Assembly: GCF_003234265.2 (NCBI RefSeq)
Contig: NZ_CP126256.1
Span: 1,736,001 to 1,800,000, forward strand
Length of the DNA stretch: 64,000 nt
From: Curtobacterium sp. MCSS17_015
GTDB taxonomy: Bacteria; Actinomycetota; Actinomycetes; Actinomycetales; Microbacteriaceae
Direction: 5' to 3'
Shown here in pieces: positions 37,080 to 46,168 of this stretch. Below the pieces are notes generated by a model. It was not told the origin of the DNA. It did no database searches and saw only the letters and a list, made by a program, of their open reading frames with translations. The position numbers and the translations under genes were made by a program. Every line of letters starts with the position of its first letter. The stretch's first letter is position 1.

Positions 37080-38296
37080 CAGGCCGACGCGTGGGCGGCC
37101 GACCCGGTCCGCCGCGTCCGGAGCGTCTCCGGGATCGCCGCCAGGTAGGCCTCGAGGTTGCGCTTGGTCTCGGCCACGCTGTCGCCGCCGAACTTCTCGA
37201 GGACGGCGTCGGCCAACACCAGCGCGACCATCGCCTCGGCGACGACGCCGGAGGCCGGCACGGCGCACACGTCAGATCGCTGGTGGTGCGCGCTGGCGTC
37301 CTCACCCGTCGCGACGTCGACGGTCTGGAGCGCGTGCGGGACCGTGGCGATCGGCTTCATCGCGGCCCGGACACGGAGCACCGTCCCGGTGGACATGCCG
37401 CCCTCGGTGCCGCCGGCCCGGTCGGTGGTGCGGACGATCTCACCGTCGGCGCGCTGGAGTTCGTCGTGTGCGGCGGACCCGCGACGAGCAGCGGTCGCGA
37501 AGCCGTCGCCGACCTCGACGCCCTTGATCGCCTGGATGCCCATGATCGCCGCCGCGAGTCGCGCGTCGAGTCGACGGTCCCACTGCACGTGCGAGCCGAG
37601 GCCCGGCGGGACGCCGTAGAACAGGACCTCGACGACGCCGCCGAGCGTGTCGCCGTCCTTCTTGGCGGCCTCCACCTCGGTCACCATCCGGGCGGAGGTG
37701 TCGGCGTCGAAGCAGCGGAGCTGGTCGTCGTCGAGACGGTCGACGTCCGCCGGGACCGGCAGTGCGGCGTCCTCGGGCACCCGGACCGTACCGACCTGCA
37801 GGGTGTGCGCCACCGAGGTCATGCCGAGTTCCGCGAGGAAGGACTTCGCCACGGCGCCGAGCGCGACGCGGGCGGCGGTCTCTCGGGCTGAGGCGCGCTC
37901 GAGGATCGGTCGGGCCTCGTCGAAACCGTACTTCTGCATGCCGACGAGGTCGGCGTGCCCGGGGCGTGGACGCGTCAGCGGGGCGCCACGGCCACGCGAG
38001 GCATCGGTCTGCTCGACCGGCTCCGGGTTCATCACCTCGACCCACTTCGGCCACTCGGTGTTGCCGATGCGGATCGCGATCGGGCTCCCCATCGAGAACC
38101 CGTGCCGAACGCCACCGGAGAGGTGCAGTTCGTCCTGCTCGAACTTCATGCGCGAACCACGGCCGTAGCCGAGCTTGCGGCGCGCGAGGTCGGCGCGGAT
38201 GGACTCGTACGACACCGGGACGCCGGCCGGGAGGCCTTCCATCATGGCGATGAGTTCGGGTCCGTGGGACTCTCCAGCGGTCAACCAACGAAGCAT
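37076..38296 (-). CDS. aroC: Chorismate synthase
   Basis: AroC converts EPSP to chorismate with reduced FMN. The 406-residue protein begins [15 protein letters not shown], and has [27 protein letters not shown] and [10 protein letters not shown]. The ATG at 38296 is chosen over one 14 codons upstream because GGGAGGAT stands before it. It heads aroC-aroK-aroB, which feeds the trpE reaction elsewhere in the window. aroE, often just upstream in actinobacteria, is missing. Confidence 0.98.
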   Translation of the reverse strand: MLRWLTAGESHGPELIAMMEGLPAGVPVSYESIRADLARRKLGYGRGSRMKFEQDELHLSGGVRHGFSMGSPIAIRIGNTEWPKWVEVMNPEPVEQTDASRGRGAPLTRPRPGHADLVGMQKYGFDEARPILERASARETAARVALGAVAKSFLAELGMTSVAHTLQVGTVRVPEDAALPVPADVDRLDDDQLRCFDADTSARMVTEVEAAKKDGDTLGGVVEVLFYGVPPGLGSHVQWDRRLDARLAAAIMGIQAIKGVEVGDGFATAARRGSAAHDELQRADGEIVRTTDRAGGTEGGMSTGTVLRVRAAMKPIATVPHALQTVDVATGEDASAHHQRSDVCAVPASGVVAEAMVALVLADAVLEKFGGDSVAETKRNLEAYLAAIPETLRTRRTGSAAHASAW

Positions 38297-38337
38297 GACG
38301 TCATCCTCCCACAGCGTGGAGCCGTGCGGCGTGCGCA

Positions 38338-38365
38338 TGACGGCCGGGCGGGTGCCCGGCCGTCA
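38338..38365 (-). terminator. Terminator after mltG
   Basis: Perfect 11-bp stem (38338-38348 with 38355-38365) around a 6-base loop, 28 bases past the mltG stop. It separates ruvX-mltG from the aro genes; aroC therefore needs a promoter within the 41 bases that follow, where no clear -10 is visible. Confidence 0.75.
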
Positions 38366-38393
38366 GTCGCCACGGACCGTCGTCCTGTCTGCG

Positions 38394-40082
38394 TTACTGG
38401 TACTCCGGGTGCGCCCGCAACCAGGCCCGGAACCGCTCGACCGCGACGAGGTGCTGGTCGTACGTGTCCGAGAACACCGTCTCGCCGCTGTCGAGGTCGA
38501 CCGTCACGAAGTACAGCCAGTTGCCCGACGCCTGGTTCACGACCGCGTTGATCGCGACCTCGCCGGGGTTCGAGATCGGCGCCGGCGGCAGGCCCTCGTG
38601 CTGGTAGGTGTTGTACTCGTTCGACGCGTCGGCCCGCTCGGCGTCGGTCGTCGTCACGGTGTGGGTGTTCCCCGTGCCGTAGGCCACCGTGGCGTCGGAC
38701 TGCAGCCGCATGCCGTCGTCGAGCCGGTTCTGGAACACCCGCGCCACCTTCGGGTAGTCGGCCGCGAGACCGGCTTCCTTCTGGACGAGCGAGGCGAACA
38801 CGACGACGCGCTCCTGGTCGGCCTCGGCGACGCCCGCCCTGGCGAGCCGCTCCTTCATCGTGTCGACCATGGCCTGGAAGTACTGCTTCGCCGTCCAGTC
38901 GGGCTTGATGGGGTACGTGGCGGGGAACAGCCAGCCCTCGAGGGTCGTGACGCCGGGCGGCAGACCGTACGCCGAGACGTCCTTCGCCGCCGCGGCGACC
39001 TCGTCCTTGCTCAACCCGGCCTTCGACACCATGCCCGCCTCGATGTCCTGCAGGGCCGTGCCCTCCGGGATGACGATGGACGGGTCCTCGACGCGGTTGG
39101 CCTTGTCCTGCAACGCCGAGAGCGCGGCCTTCGAGCTCATCTTCTTCTTCAGCGCGTAGGACCCGGGCTGGAACTGGATCTCCGGGGACGCCAGGAGCAG
39201 CTCGTAGAACGCGCTCGAGGTCTTCACGACCCCGCTGCGCTTCAGCGTCGCCGCGACGTCCTCGCCGATGTCGCCGTCCTTGATCGTGATGGTCACCTTC
39301 GAGGTGCCGTCACCGGTGTAGTCGTCGGTCTCCTGCGACCCGGAGAACGCACTGACGAGCGCCTGCACCTTGGGCGCGGCGAACGCGTACGCACCCCCGG
39401 CCGCGGCGAGGACGAGCGCGACGATGACGATCCCCGCGATGAGCGGGCCCTTGCGGCGCGGCGGTCGCTCGCCGCGTGCCGGACGGGAGGCTCCGCCACG
39501 TCCGCGGCGTTGGCCACCGTCGTCCCCGCCGCGGCCACCGTCCGGCCCGCCGGGACCGTCGTCGTCACCGGGTCCGCCGGCACCACCGGCGGTGGCAGCG
39601 GCACCGGCCACGTCCGCGCCGGTCCGGTCGGTCGTCCGGCCGTCGTCCGCCGTTCCGACGCCCTGCCACGTGCCGCGGCGGCGGACCGGCGCGGTGCCGT
39701 CCTCTGCACGGCCCCGCTCACCGCGGTCGGGGTGGTCATCGGCGCCACGCCCGGCGCCGGGAGCGGGGACGGGACCGCTGTGGAGCGTGCCGCCGAGGAG
39801 GGCGTGCACGTCGGGGTCCACGTCACCGGCTGCCGGAGCGGTGCCGACGCTCGGTCGGGGACCGGGCCTCCCGGGCCCGTCTGCCCGGTCCTCGGACGGG
39901 AGGTCGGCCCTCCCCGGCGCCGCGGCCGCCTGCCGTTCTCGTGCCGCTCGGGCGGCTCGGCGCGAGAGCGGCGCCTGCGCGCTGCCCTGGCCGGTGCCGT
40001 CCGTCGGGGTACCGCCGCGCTCAGCGCGCTCGGCGTCGTTGCCGGTCGCGATGATCGCGTTCCAGTCCAGATCGTCTGCCAA
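38394..40082 (-). CDS. mltG: Endolytic murein transglycosylase MltG
   Basis: MltG cuts nascent peptidoglycan strands and thereby sets glycan length. The 562-residue protein has a very long, charged, Gly/Arg/Asp-rich cytoplasmic region (1-210), one transmembrane helix (about 213-235) and the extracytoplasmic YceG domain (about 262-555). The catalytic glutamate is Glu436 in VFASLVQKEAG; LEGWLFPATY and PISNPG are typical. The start is TTG behind GAGGAC. It follows ruvX by 72 bases. Confidence 0.94.
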   Translation of the reverse strand: MADDLDWNAIIATGNDAERAERGGTPTDGTGQGSAQAPLSRRAARAARERQAAAAPGRADLPSEDRADGPGRPGPRPSVGTAPAAGDVDPDVHALLGGTLHSGPVPAPGAGRGADDHPDRGERGRAEDGTAPVRRRGTWQGVGTADDGRTTDRTGADVAGAAATAGGAGGPGDDDGPGGPDGGRGGDDGGQRRGRGGASRPARGERPPRRKGPLIAGIVIVALVLAAAGGAYAFAAPKVQALVSAFSGSQETDDYTGDGTSKVTITIKDGDIGEDVAATLKRSGVVKTSSAFYELLLASPEIQFQPGSYALKKKMSSKAALSALQDKANRVEDPSIVIPEGTALQDIEAGMVSKAGLSKDEVAAAAKDVSAYGLPPGVTTLEGWLFPATYPIKPDWTAKQYFQAMVDTMKERLARAGVAEADQERVVVFASLVQKEAGLAADYPKVARVFQNRLDDGMRLQSDATVAYGTGNTHTVTTTDAERADASNEYNTYQHEGLPPAPISNPGEVAINAVVNQASGNWLYFVTVDLDSGETVFSDTYDQHLVAVERFRAWLRAHPEYQ

Positions 40083-40154
40083 CGGTCCTCGGTCTCTCGG
40101 TCGGGAACTCCACGCGGCTCCGGGCCGCGGTGGCGACGTCGGGAGGGCAGCCGG

Positions 40155-40604
40155 TCAGGGGAGCTCGGCCCCAGGCGGGGCGCCGGATGAGCGCTCGTGG
40201 TCGAGCGCATGTTGCAGAATGATAACAGCGGCCGCTTGGTCGATCACGGCGCGGGACTTCTTCGTGTTCTTGCCGGCCTGGTGCAGGCCCCGCTGGGCGG
40301 TGACGGTGGAGAGCCGTTCGTCCACGAGCCGGACCGGTCGGTGCGCCGCGATGCGGGCCGCGAAGTCCCGCGCATCGGCGGTCGATGCGGTCTCGGCACC
40401 GGACATCGACAGCGGCAGACCGACGACGACCTCGAGCACGTCGTACTCATCGGCGATCGCCAGGATCCGGCGGAGGTCCGACGAGTCGTCCCGCCGGACC
40501 GTCTCCACCGGCGTCGCGAGGAGACCGTCCCGGTCACACACCGCGACGCCGATCCGGGCGCGACCGACGTCGACGCCGAGCCGTCGCCCGGACCGGATCG
40601 CCAC
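40155..40604 (-). CDS. ruvX: RNase H-fold nuclease RuvX/YqgF
   Basis: A 149-residue YqgF-family protein, put forward as a pre-16S rRNA processing nuclease or Holliday-junction resolvase. It shows LGVDVGRARIGVAVCD with the first catalytic Asp, VVGLPLSMSG, VDERLSTVTA and the final acidic IDQAAAVIILQ. GTG start two bases after alaS; alaS-ruvX-mltG is a conserved order. Confidence 0.95.
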   Translation of the reverse strand: MAIRSGRRLGVDVGRARIGVAVCDRDGLLATPVETVRRDDSSDLRRILAIADEYDVLEVVVGLPLSMSGAETASTADARDFAARIAAHRPVRLVDERLSTVTAQRGLHQAGKNTKKSRAVIDQAAAVIILQHALDHERSSGAPPGAELP

Positions 40605-40606
40605 GA

Positions 40607-43264
40607 TCAGGCCGCGATGCGGTCGGTCACCGCACGGAGGGCCGCCGGGAGTGCCGAAGCATCCGTCCCACCACCCTGCGCGAGGTCCGGCTTGCCGCCA
40701 CCGCCACCGCCGAGCACGCCGGCGGCCTCCTTGGCGAGCGGACCGGCCTGCACGCCGGCGGCACGAGCCGCGTCGTTCGTGGCGACGATGACGACGGGCT
40801 TGCCTCCGACGACGGCACCGAGGACCACGAGGGCAGCGTCGGAACCGAGCTGGCCCCGGACACCGGTCGCGAGGGAGCGGAGGTCGTCACCGGACGACAG
40901 CCCCTCGACCACCTGCGCCACGACCGAGACGGTGCCGACCCGCTCGGCGGTGCGGGCGATCGACGGGACCCGCTGCTGCAGGTTCGCGGACTCGAACTCG
41001 GCGATCCGCTTCTGGGCGGTCTTGAGGTCCTCGAGCAGGGTCTGCACGCGTCCCGGGAGGTCGTCACGCTGTGCCTTGAGCGCGCTCGACAACTGCGAGA
41101 CGATCGTCCGCTCCACTGCGAGCTCCCGGAACCCCTCGAGTCCGACGAGCGCCTCGACGCGGCGGTTCGTCGATCCGACGCTCGCCTCTCCGACGAGGTT
41201 GACGAGGCCGACCTGCGCGCTCGAGGCGACGTGGATGCCACCGCAGAGTTCACGGGACCACGGACCGCCGATGTCGACCATGCGGACCTCGGCGCCGTAC
41301 TTCTCGCCGAACAGCGCCTGCGCGCCGAGCGCCTTCGCCTCGTCGATCGGCAGGATGCGCGTGGACACCTCGAGGTCGGAACGGATCGCCGTGTTCACGA
41401 CCTCCTCGATCTCGGAGCGGGTCTCGAGCGACACCGGCTGGCTCCAGGAGAAGTCCAGGCGCATGTAGCCGGCCTTGTTGTACGACCCGGCCTGGAGCGC
41501 CTCCGGTCCGAGGACGTCCCGGAGCGCCGCGTTTACGAGGTGCGTCGCGGAGTGTGCCTGCGTGGCGCCGCGGCGGTACTCGGCGTCCACGACCGTGGTG
41601 GCGGGGTCGCCCACGCCGACCTCGCCCGAACGCACCTGCACGGTGTGACTCCACAGGCCGGAGACCGGACGCTGGACGTCGAGGACCTCGAGGTCGAACC
41701 CGTTGCCGACGATCGAGCCCTGGTCGGCGTCCTGCCCACCGGACTCGGCGTACAGCGAGGTCTCGCTCAGGATCACCTCGGCGATGTCGCCGACGACCGC
41801 GCGGTCCACGCTCCGCCCGTCGACGATGAGGCCGAGCACGCGGCTCTCGGCCTGGAGGGCGTCGTAGCCGAGGAACACGGTCTCACCCGCAGCGCGGAAG
41901 GCACTGTAGACGCTGAGGTCCGCGAGCGCGGTCTTCTTGCTCTTCGCGTCCGCCTTCGCCCGGGCACGCTGCTCCGACATGAGCGTCTCGAAGGCGGAGC
42001 GGTCGACGTGGACGCCGGCCTCCTCCGCCATCTCCATGGTCAGGTCGATGGGGAACCCGAAGGTGTCGTGGAGCAGGAACGCGGTGTCCCCGCCGATCGC
42101 CGGGCGGCCGTCCTGCTTGGCGCGGTCGACCGCGACGTCGAGGATCGTCGTGCCCTGCGCGAGCGTGCGGAGGAAGGTCTCCTCCTCCGCGTAGGCGATG
42201 CGGGCGATGCGGTCGTACTGCTCGCCGACCTCCGGGTAGGCGTCGCGCATGGCGTCGCGGGACGCCGGGAAGAGCTGCGGGAAGGTCGCACCCTCGACGC
42301 CGAGCAGGCGCATCGCACGCACCGTGCGGCGGAGCAGCCGACGGAGGATGTAGCCGCGGCCTTCGTTCGACGGCGAGACACCGTCGGTGATGAGCATGAG
42401 CGCCGAGCGCACGTGGTCGGCGACGATGCGCATCCGGACGTCGTCCTCGTGGTCGGCACCGTAGCGCCGTCCGGAGACCTCTGCGGCCATGTCGAGCACC
42501 GGACGGACCTGGTCGATCTCGTACATGTTGTCGACGCCCTGCTTGATGAAGGCGACGCGCTCGAGCCCCATACCGGTGTCGATGTTCTTGTTCGGCAGCT
42601 CGCCGGTGATCTCGAAGTCGTACTTGGACCGCACGTCGGCGATCTGGTACTGCATGAAGACGAGGTTCCAGATCTCGACGTAGCGGTCGTCGTCCGTCGC
42701 AGGACCGCCGTCGACGCCGTACTCGGGGCCGCGGTCGAAGAAGATCTCGGAGCAGGGGCCGGCGGGACCGGGCTGGCCGGTCGACCAGTAGTTCGTGTCC
42801 TTGCCGAGGCGCTGGATGCGGTCGTCGGGCAGCGTGGAGTGGCGCTTCCAGAACGCGATCGCCTCGTCATCCTCTTCGTAGACGGTGACCCAGAGGTCGT
42901 CCGCCGAGAAGCCGAGCCCGCCGTCGGACTCCGGGTTCGTCAGGAACTCCCAGGCGTACTGGATCGCCTGCTCCTTGAAGTAGTCCCCGAACGAGAAGTT
43001 CCCGTTCATCTGGAAGAACGTGCCGTGCCGCGGGGTCTTGCCGACCTCTTCGATGTCGTTCGTGCGGATGCACTTCTGCACGCTCGTGGCGCGGGGGTAC
43101 GGCGCCGGGATGAGTCCGGTCAGGTACGGGATGAACGGCACCATGCCGGCCACCGTGAACAGCAGCGACGGGTCGTCCGAGACGAGCGACGCGGACGGGA
43201 CGACGGTGTGGCCGCGGTCACCGAAGAACTGGAGCCAACGGCGGCGGATCTCTGCGGTCTGCAT
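40607..43264 (-). CDS. alaS: Alanyl-tRNA synthetase
   Basis: AlaS charges tRNA-Ala. The 885-residue class II enzyme starts MQTAEIRRRWLQFFGDRGH; the catalytic core has KCIRTNDIEEVGKT and HGTFFQMNGNFSFGDYFK. The editing domain has the zinc ligands in HSATHLV and ELCGGIHV. The C-terminus has a coiled coil and the glycine-rich KEAAGVLGGGGGGKPDLAQGG. The ATG at 43264 has AGGAAG before it; longer upstream frames lack similarity. There is no T-box-like leader in the 108-base gap. Confidence 0.98.
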   Translation of the reverse strand: MQTAEIRRRWLQFFGDRGHTVVPSASLVSDDPSLLFTVAGMVPFIPYLTGLIPAPYPRATSVQKCIRTNDIEEVGKTPRHGTFFQMNGNFSFGDYFKEQAIQYAWEFLTNPESDGGLGFSADDLWVTVYEEDDEAIAFWKRHSTLPDDRIQRLGKDTNYWSTGQPGPAGPCSEIFFDRGPEYGVDGGPATDDDRYVEIWNLVFMQYQIADVRSKYDFEITGELPNKNIDTGMGLERVAFIKQGVDNMYEIDQVRPVLDMAAEVSGRRYGADHEDDVRMRIVADHVRSALMLITDGVSPSNEGRGYILRRLLRRTVRAMRLLGVEGATFPQLFPASRDAMRDAYPEVGEQYDRIARIAYAEEETFLRTLAQGTTILDVAVDRAKQDGRPAIGGDTAFLLHDTFGFPIDLTMEMAEEAGVHVDRSAFETLMSEQRARAKADAKSKKTALADLSVYSAFRAAGETVFLGYDALQAESRVLGLIVDGRSVDRAVVGDIAEVILSETSLYAESGGQDADQGSIVGNGFDLEVLDVQRPVSGLWSHTVQVRSGEVGVGDPATTVVDAEYRRGATQAHSATHLVNAALRDVLGPEALQAGSYNKAGYMRLDFSWSQPVSLETRSEIEEVVNTAIRSDLEVSTRILPIDEAKALGAQALFGEKYGAEVRMVDIGGPWSRELCGGIHVASSAQVGLVNLVGEASVGSTNRRVEALVGLEGFRELAVERTIVSQLSSALKAQRDDLPGRVQTLLEDLKTAQKRIAEFESANLQQRVPSIARTAERVGTVSVVAQVVEGLSSGDDLRSLATGVRGQLGSDAALVVLGAVVGGKPVVIVATNDAARAAGVQAGPLAKEAAGVLGGGGGGKPDLAQGGGTDASALPAALRAVTDRIAA

Positions 43265-43347
43265 GGTGCTTCCTGTAGGGCGTGTGGCGGGGACGGGAGG
43301 CTCGGGGCGAGTCAGGTGGGGGCGGTGCGGCGGGTCGGAGGCCGGCA

Positions 43348-43365
43348 CGGCGTCTGGCGACGCCG
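43348..43365 (-). terminator. Hairpin after the small membrane gene
   Basis: 7-bp stem (43348-43354 with 43359-43365) around TGGC, 7 bases past the stop of the 65-residue gene and before alaS. Confidence 0.45.
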
Positions 43366-43372
43366 GACAGTG

Positions 43373-43570
43373 TCAGTCGTCGGCGGTGTGGCCGGTCGGG
43401 CGCAGCTCGGCTTCACGCGAGCGGTACCCCTCGGCCACCGCGCCCGTGAAGGCCTTCGCCCGGGCGTCGACCTGAGCGAGGAGGTGCGCGGCGGACGGTG
43501 TCCGGCTGACGCGCTGCGCGGCGACGAACCCGATGACCACGCCGACGACGACGAAGAACAGCTGCTTCAC
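43373..43570 (-). CDS. Small single-pass membrane protein
   Basis: A 65-residue protein with one N-terminal transmembrane helix (residues 3-19) and a hydrophilic tail. It starts GTG behind GGGAGGC. In many actinobacteria one or two small membrane proteins of unknown function (DUF948- and DUF6167-like) lie between rpsD and alaS; this is probably the remaining counterpart, but similarity cannot be tested here. A TACGCT at 43612-43617 could be its -10. Confidence 0.7.
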   Translation of the reverse strand: MKQLFFVVVGVVIGFVAAQRVSRTPSAAHLLAQVDARAKAFTGAVAEGYRSREAELRPTGHTADD

Positions 43571-43660
43571 GATGCCTCCCTCTCGCGCACGCCGGAGCGC
43601 GCGTCCGACAAGCGTAGCGCGGCGCCCCGACGGGCCCGGCCTCGGGACCGTCCGGTCTCC

Positions 43661-43697
43661 GCTCCCGCCTGCTCCCGCCTGCTCCCGCCTGCTCCCG
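43661..43697. repeat. 10-bp tandem repeat, 3.7 copies
   Basis: GCTCCCGCCT repeated at 43661, 43671 and 43681, then GCTCCCG. It lies between the rpsD terminator hairpin and the small membrane gene. No coding frame uses it. Confidence 0.9.
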
Positions 43698-43704
43698 GGA
43701 AGCA

Positions 43705-43744
43705 GAACGGCGGGCCGCCCTCCGAGGAGGACGACCCGCCGTTC
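43705..43744 (-). terminator. rpsD terminator hairpin
   Basis: Outer 10-bp perfect stem (43705-43714 with 43735-43744), with further imperfect pairing inside to a small loop near 43724. It begins 15 bases after the rpsD stop. Confidence 0.7.
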
Positions 43745-43759
43745 ACACAGGCGCTGGGA

Positions 43760-44389
43760 TCAGCGGGCTGCGTAGTACTCGACGACGAGCTGCACTTCAC
43801 AGGTCACGGGGACCTCGGCGCGCTTCGGGCGACGGACCAGGCGGGCCTGGAGCTTGTCGATCTCGACGTCCAGGTAGCCCGGGACCTTCGGGAGGACTTC
43901 CTGGTGACCACCGGCAGCAGCGACCTGGAACGGCTCGAGCGACTCGGAGCGCTGCTTGACGTGGATCAGCTGGCCCTCCTTGACGCGGAAGGAGGGGCGG
44001 TCGACGAGCTTGCCGTCGACGAGGATGTGACGGTGCACGATCAGCTGGCGAGCCTGCGCGGTCGTGCGGGCGAAGCCGGCACGGAGCACGAGGGCGTCCA
44101 GGCGGGTCTCGAGGAGCTCGACGAGGTTCTCACCGGTCAGACCGGCCGACTTGCGGGCCTCTTCGAAGACGATGCGGAGCTGCTTCTCGCGGATGCCGTA
44201 CTGGGCGCGCAGACGCTGCTTCTCACGGAGGCGGACGGCGTAGTCGCTGTCCGCACGACGGCGCGTACGGCCGTGCTCACCGGGCCCGTAGGGGCGCTTC
44301 TCGAGGTAGCGGGCCGCCTTCGGCGTCAGCGGGATGCCGAGCGCGCGGGACAGACGGGTCTTGCTGCGGGTGCGTGACTTGGTAGACAC
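43760..44389 (-). CDS. rpsD: 30S ribosomal protein S4
   Basis: S4 is a primary assembly protein of the small ribosomal subunit. The 209-residue protein has SRALGIPLTPKAARYLEKRPYGPG, the S4 RNA-binding domain (RLDALVLRAGFARTTAQARQ, HILVDGKLVDRPSFRV) and the end EVQLVVEYYAAR. No N-terminal zinc cysteines are present (zinc-free form). GTG 44389 follows AAAGGA. It stands apart from the main ribosomal operons, with its own promoter and a leader of about 215 bases. Confidence 0.97.
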   Translation of the reverse strand: MSTKSRTRSKTRLSRALGIPLTPKAARYLEKRPYGPGEHGRTRRRADSDYAVRLREKQRLRAQYGIREKQLRIVFEEARKSAGLTGENLVELLETRLDALVLRAGFARTTAQARQLIVHRHILVDGKLVDRPSFRVKEGQLIHVKQRSESLEPFQVAAAGGHQEVLPKVPGYLDVEIDKLQARLVRRPKRAEVPVTCEVQLVVEYYAAR

Positions 44390-44420
44390 AGGGTCCTTTT
44401 CTCTGTACTGAACTGAAGAT

Positions 44421-44463
44421 GTCACGGGTCTCGGAGCGCGCACGCACCGACGGACCCCGTGAC
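44421..44463 (-). promoter_or_regulatory. Inverted repeat in the rpsD leader
   Basis: GTCACGGG (44421-44428) pairs with CCCGTGAC (44456-44463) across 27 bases, about 32 bases before the rpsD start. S4 represses its own mRNA in some bacteria, so a regulatory role is conceivable but unproven. Confidence 0.3.
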
Positions 44464-44613
44464 GGGATCCAGAGGGATGAGCCTGTGGGATCGGACGGCT
44501 ACAGTCCGAACCTCTGCCCCCGTGCCGGACCGACGGACCGCTGAGCGATCTGACGTGTCCAGCACTGTGTCCTCGACGCAGCCGCACGCGAGGACCAGGA
44601 CGTAGGCGGATCA

Positions 44614-44642
44614 ACGATAGCAGCAACGGAGGCGGTTGTGGA
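44614..44642 (-). promoter_or_regulatory. Probable rpsD promoter
   Basis: On the minus strand TCCACA (44637-44642, four of six TTGACA bases), a 17-base spacer, then TATCGT (44614-44619). It lies in the 279-base rarA-rpsD gap, which contains no gene. Confidence 0.45.
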
Positions 44643-44668
44643 GCCTCCCGGCCCGGTGCGTCGCCCGC

Positions 44669-46051
44669 TCAGTCGCCGCGGATGATGCCGCGCAGTCGGT
44701 CGAGACGCGGCCCGATCTCCCGCTCGAACCCGTTCCCGGTCGGCGTGTAGTACTCGGTGCCGTCGATGGCGTCCGGCAGGTACTGCTGGGTCGCGACCCC
44801 GTGCTCGGCGTCGTGGGAGTAGACGTACCCCTTGCCGTGCCCCAACCGCTTCGCGCCCGCGTAGTGCGCGTCACGCAGGTGGTTCGGGACGACGCCCATC
44901 CGCCCCGCCTTGACGTCGGCGATCGCCCGGTTCACGCCGTTGTACGCCGCGTTCGACTTCGGTGCCGTCGCCAGGTACACCACGGCCTCGGCGAGCGGGA
45001 TCCGCCCCTCGGGCATCCCGATCAACTGCACGGCCTGGGCGGCGGCCACCGCGATCGGCAGTGCCTGCGGGTCCGCCATGCCGATGTCCTCGGACGCCGA
45101 GATGATGATCCGGCGGGCGATGAAGCGCGGGTCCTCCCCTGCCTCGATCATCCGCGCCAGGTAGTGCAGCGCCGCGTCGACGTCACTCCCCCGGACGGAC
45201 TTGATGAACGCGCTGATGACGTCGTAGTGCTCGTCCCCTGCCCGGTCGTACCGGAGCAGCGCACGGTCGACCGCGGCGGCGACGGTCTCGGCGTCGACGA
45301 CCGGGACGGTCCCGTCCTCGCGCTCGTCGTCGTCCTGCGCGGCGACGGCCGACGCGGCGGCCGCCTCGAGGGCGGTGAGGGCCCGTCGGGCGTCCCCCGA
45401 GGCGAGCCGGACGATCGCGGCGCGGGCCTCGTCGCCGAGGACGACCCCGCCCCCGAGACCGCGGGCGTCCTCCACCGCGCGGTCGACGAGCATGCCGAGA
45501 TCGGCGTCGGTGAGCGGCTTGAGCGTCAGGAGGAGCGAGCGGGACAGCAGCGGGGAGATGACCGAGAACGACGGGTTCTCGGTCGTCGCGGCGATGAGGA
45601 TGACCCAGCCGTTCTCGACGCCGGGCAACAGGGCGTCCTGCTGGGCCTTGCTGAAGCGGTGGATCTCGTCGAGGAACAGGACCGTCGTCGACCCGTAGAG
45701 GTCGCGGTGGGCGAGGGCCTTCTCCATCACCTCGCGCACGTCCTTGACGCCGGCGGTGACCGCGGACAGTTCGACGAACTCACGGCCGGACTGTCGTGCG
45801 ATCGCCTGGGCCAGGGTCGTCTTGCCGGTGCCGGGCGGGCCCCAGAGGATCACCGACACGCCACCCGGGCTCTCGCGCGTGCCCGTCGCCAGCTGGACCA
45901 GCGGCGACCCGCGACCGAGCAGGTGCTGCTGCCCGGCGACCTCGTCGAGGCTGGTCGGACGCATCCGGACGGCCAGGGGCACCGATCCCTGCGCGAGCCC
46001 GGTCCGCCCGCCGGTCGTCGGCGCGTTCATCCCCGAGCGGTCTGGTGCCAT
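44669..46051 (-). CDS. rarA: Replication-associated recombination protein A
   Basis: RarA (MgsA) is an AAA+ ATPase acting at stalled replication forks. The 460-residue protein has Walker A at 71-79 (GPPGTGKTT), Walker [11 protein letters not shown] near 124-133, sensor-1 AATTENPSF, and the C-terminal MgsA tetramerisation domain ([31 protein letters not shown]). I start it at ATG 46051, which has TACCAT six bases upstream and no ribosome site, pointing to a leaderless mRNA. Longer upstream frames lack similarity. Confidence 0.95.
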   Translation of the reverse strand: MAPDRSGMNAPTTGGRTGLAQGSVPLAVRMRPTSLDEVAGQQHLLGRGSPLVQLATGTRESPGGVSVILWGPPGTGKTTLAQAIARQSGREFVELSAVTAGVKDVREVMEKALAHRDLYGSTTVLFLDEIHRFSKAQQDALLPGVENGWVILIAATTENPSFSVISPLLSRSLLLTLKPLTDADLGMLVDRAVEDARGLGGGVVLGDEARAAIVRLASGDARRALTALEAAAASAVAAQDDDEREDGTVPVVDAETVAAAVDRALLRYDRAGDEHYDVISAFIKSVRGSDVDAALHYLARMIEAGEDPRFIARRIIISASEDIGMADPQALPIAVAAAQAVQLIGMPEGRIPLAEAVVYLATAPKSNAAYNGVNRAIADVKAGRMGVVPNHLRDAHYAGAKRLGHGKGYVYSHDAEHGVATQQYLPDAIDGTEYYTPTGNGFEREIGPRLDRLRGIIRGD

Positions 46052-46057
46052 GCCTCG

Positions 46058-46063
46058 ATGGTA
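46058..46063 (-). promoter_or_regulatory. -10 element for leaderless rarA
   Basis: TACCAT-CGAGGC-ATG on the minus strand; the hexamer ends 6 bases before the start codon. Confidence 0.5.
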
Positions 46064-46168
46064 GGCGTCCGCACCGACGTGGTCGCCACCGGACGGCACC
46101 GGTCGGAGGTCGAGGGGTGACCCGCTACGCTCGCAGGCGACACCGCGACGAGAGGTCAGAAGAGCACC

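Noticed and set aside
43265..43372. T-box leader before alaS (and before proS)
   Set aside because: The alaS gap shows no specifier-loop or T-box sequence, and proS has a leaderless-type promoter.
33637..44377. Two very long plus-strand open frames (about 1300 codons each) across the aro-alaS-rpsD region
   Set aside because: They run antisense through many unrelated, well-supported genes, so they cannot be real proteins.
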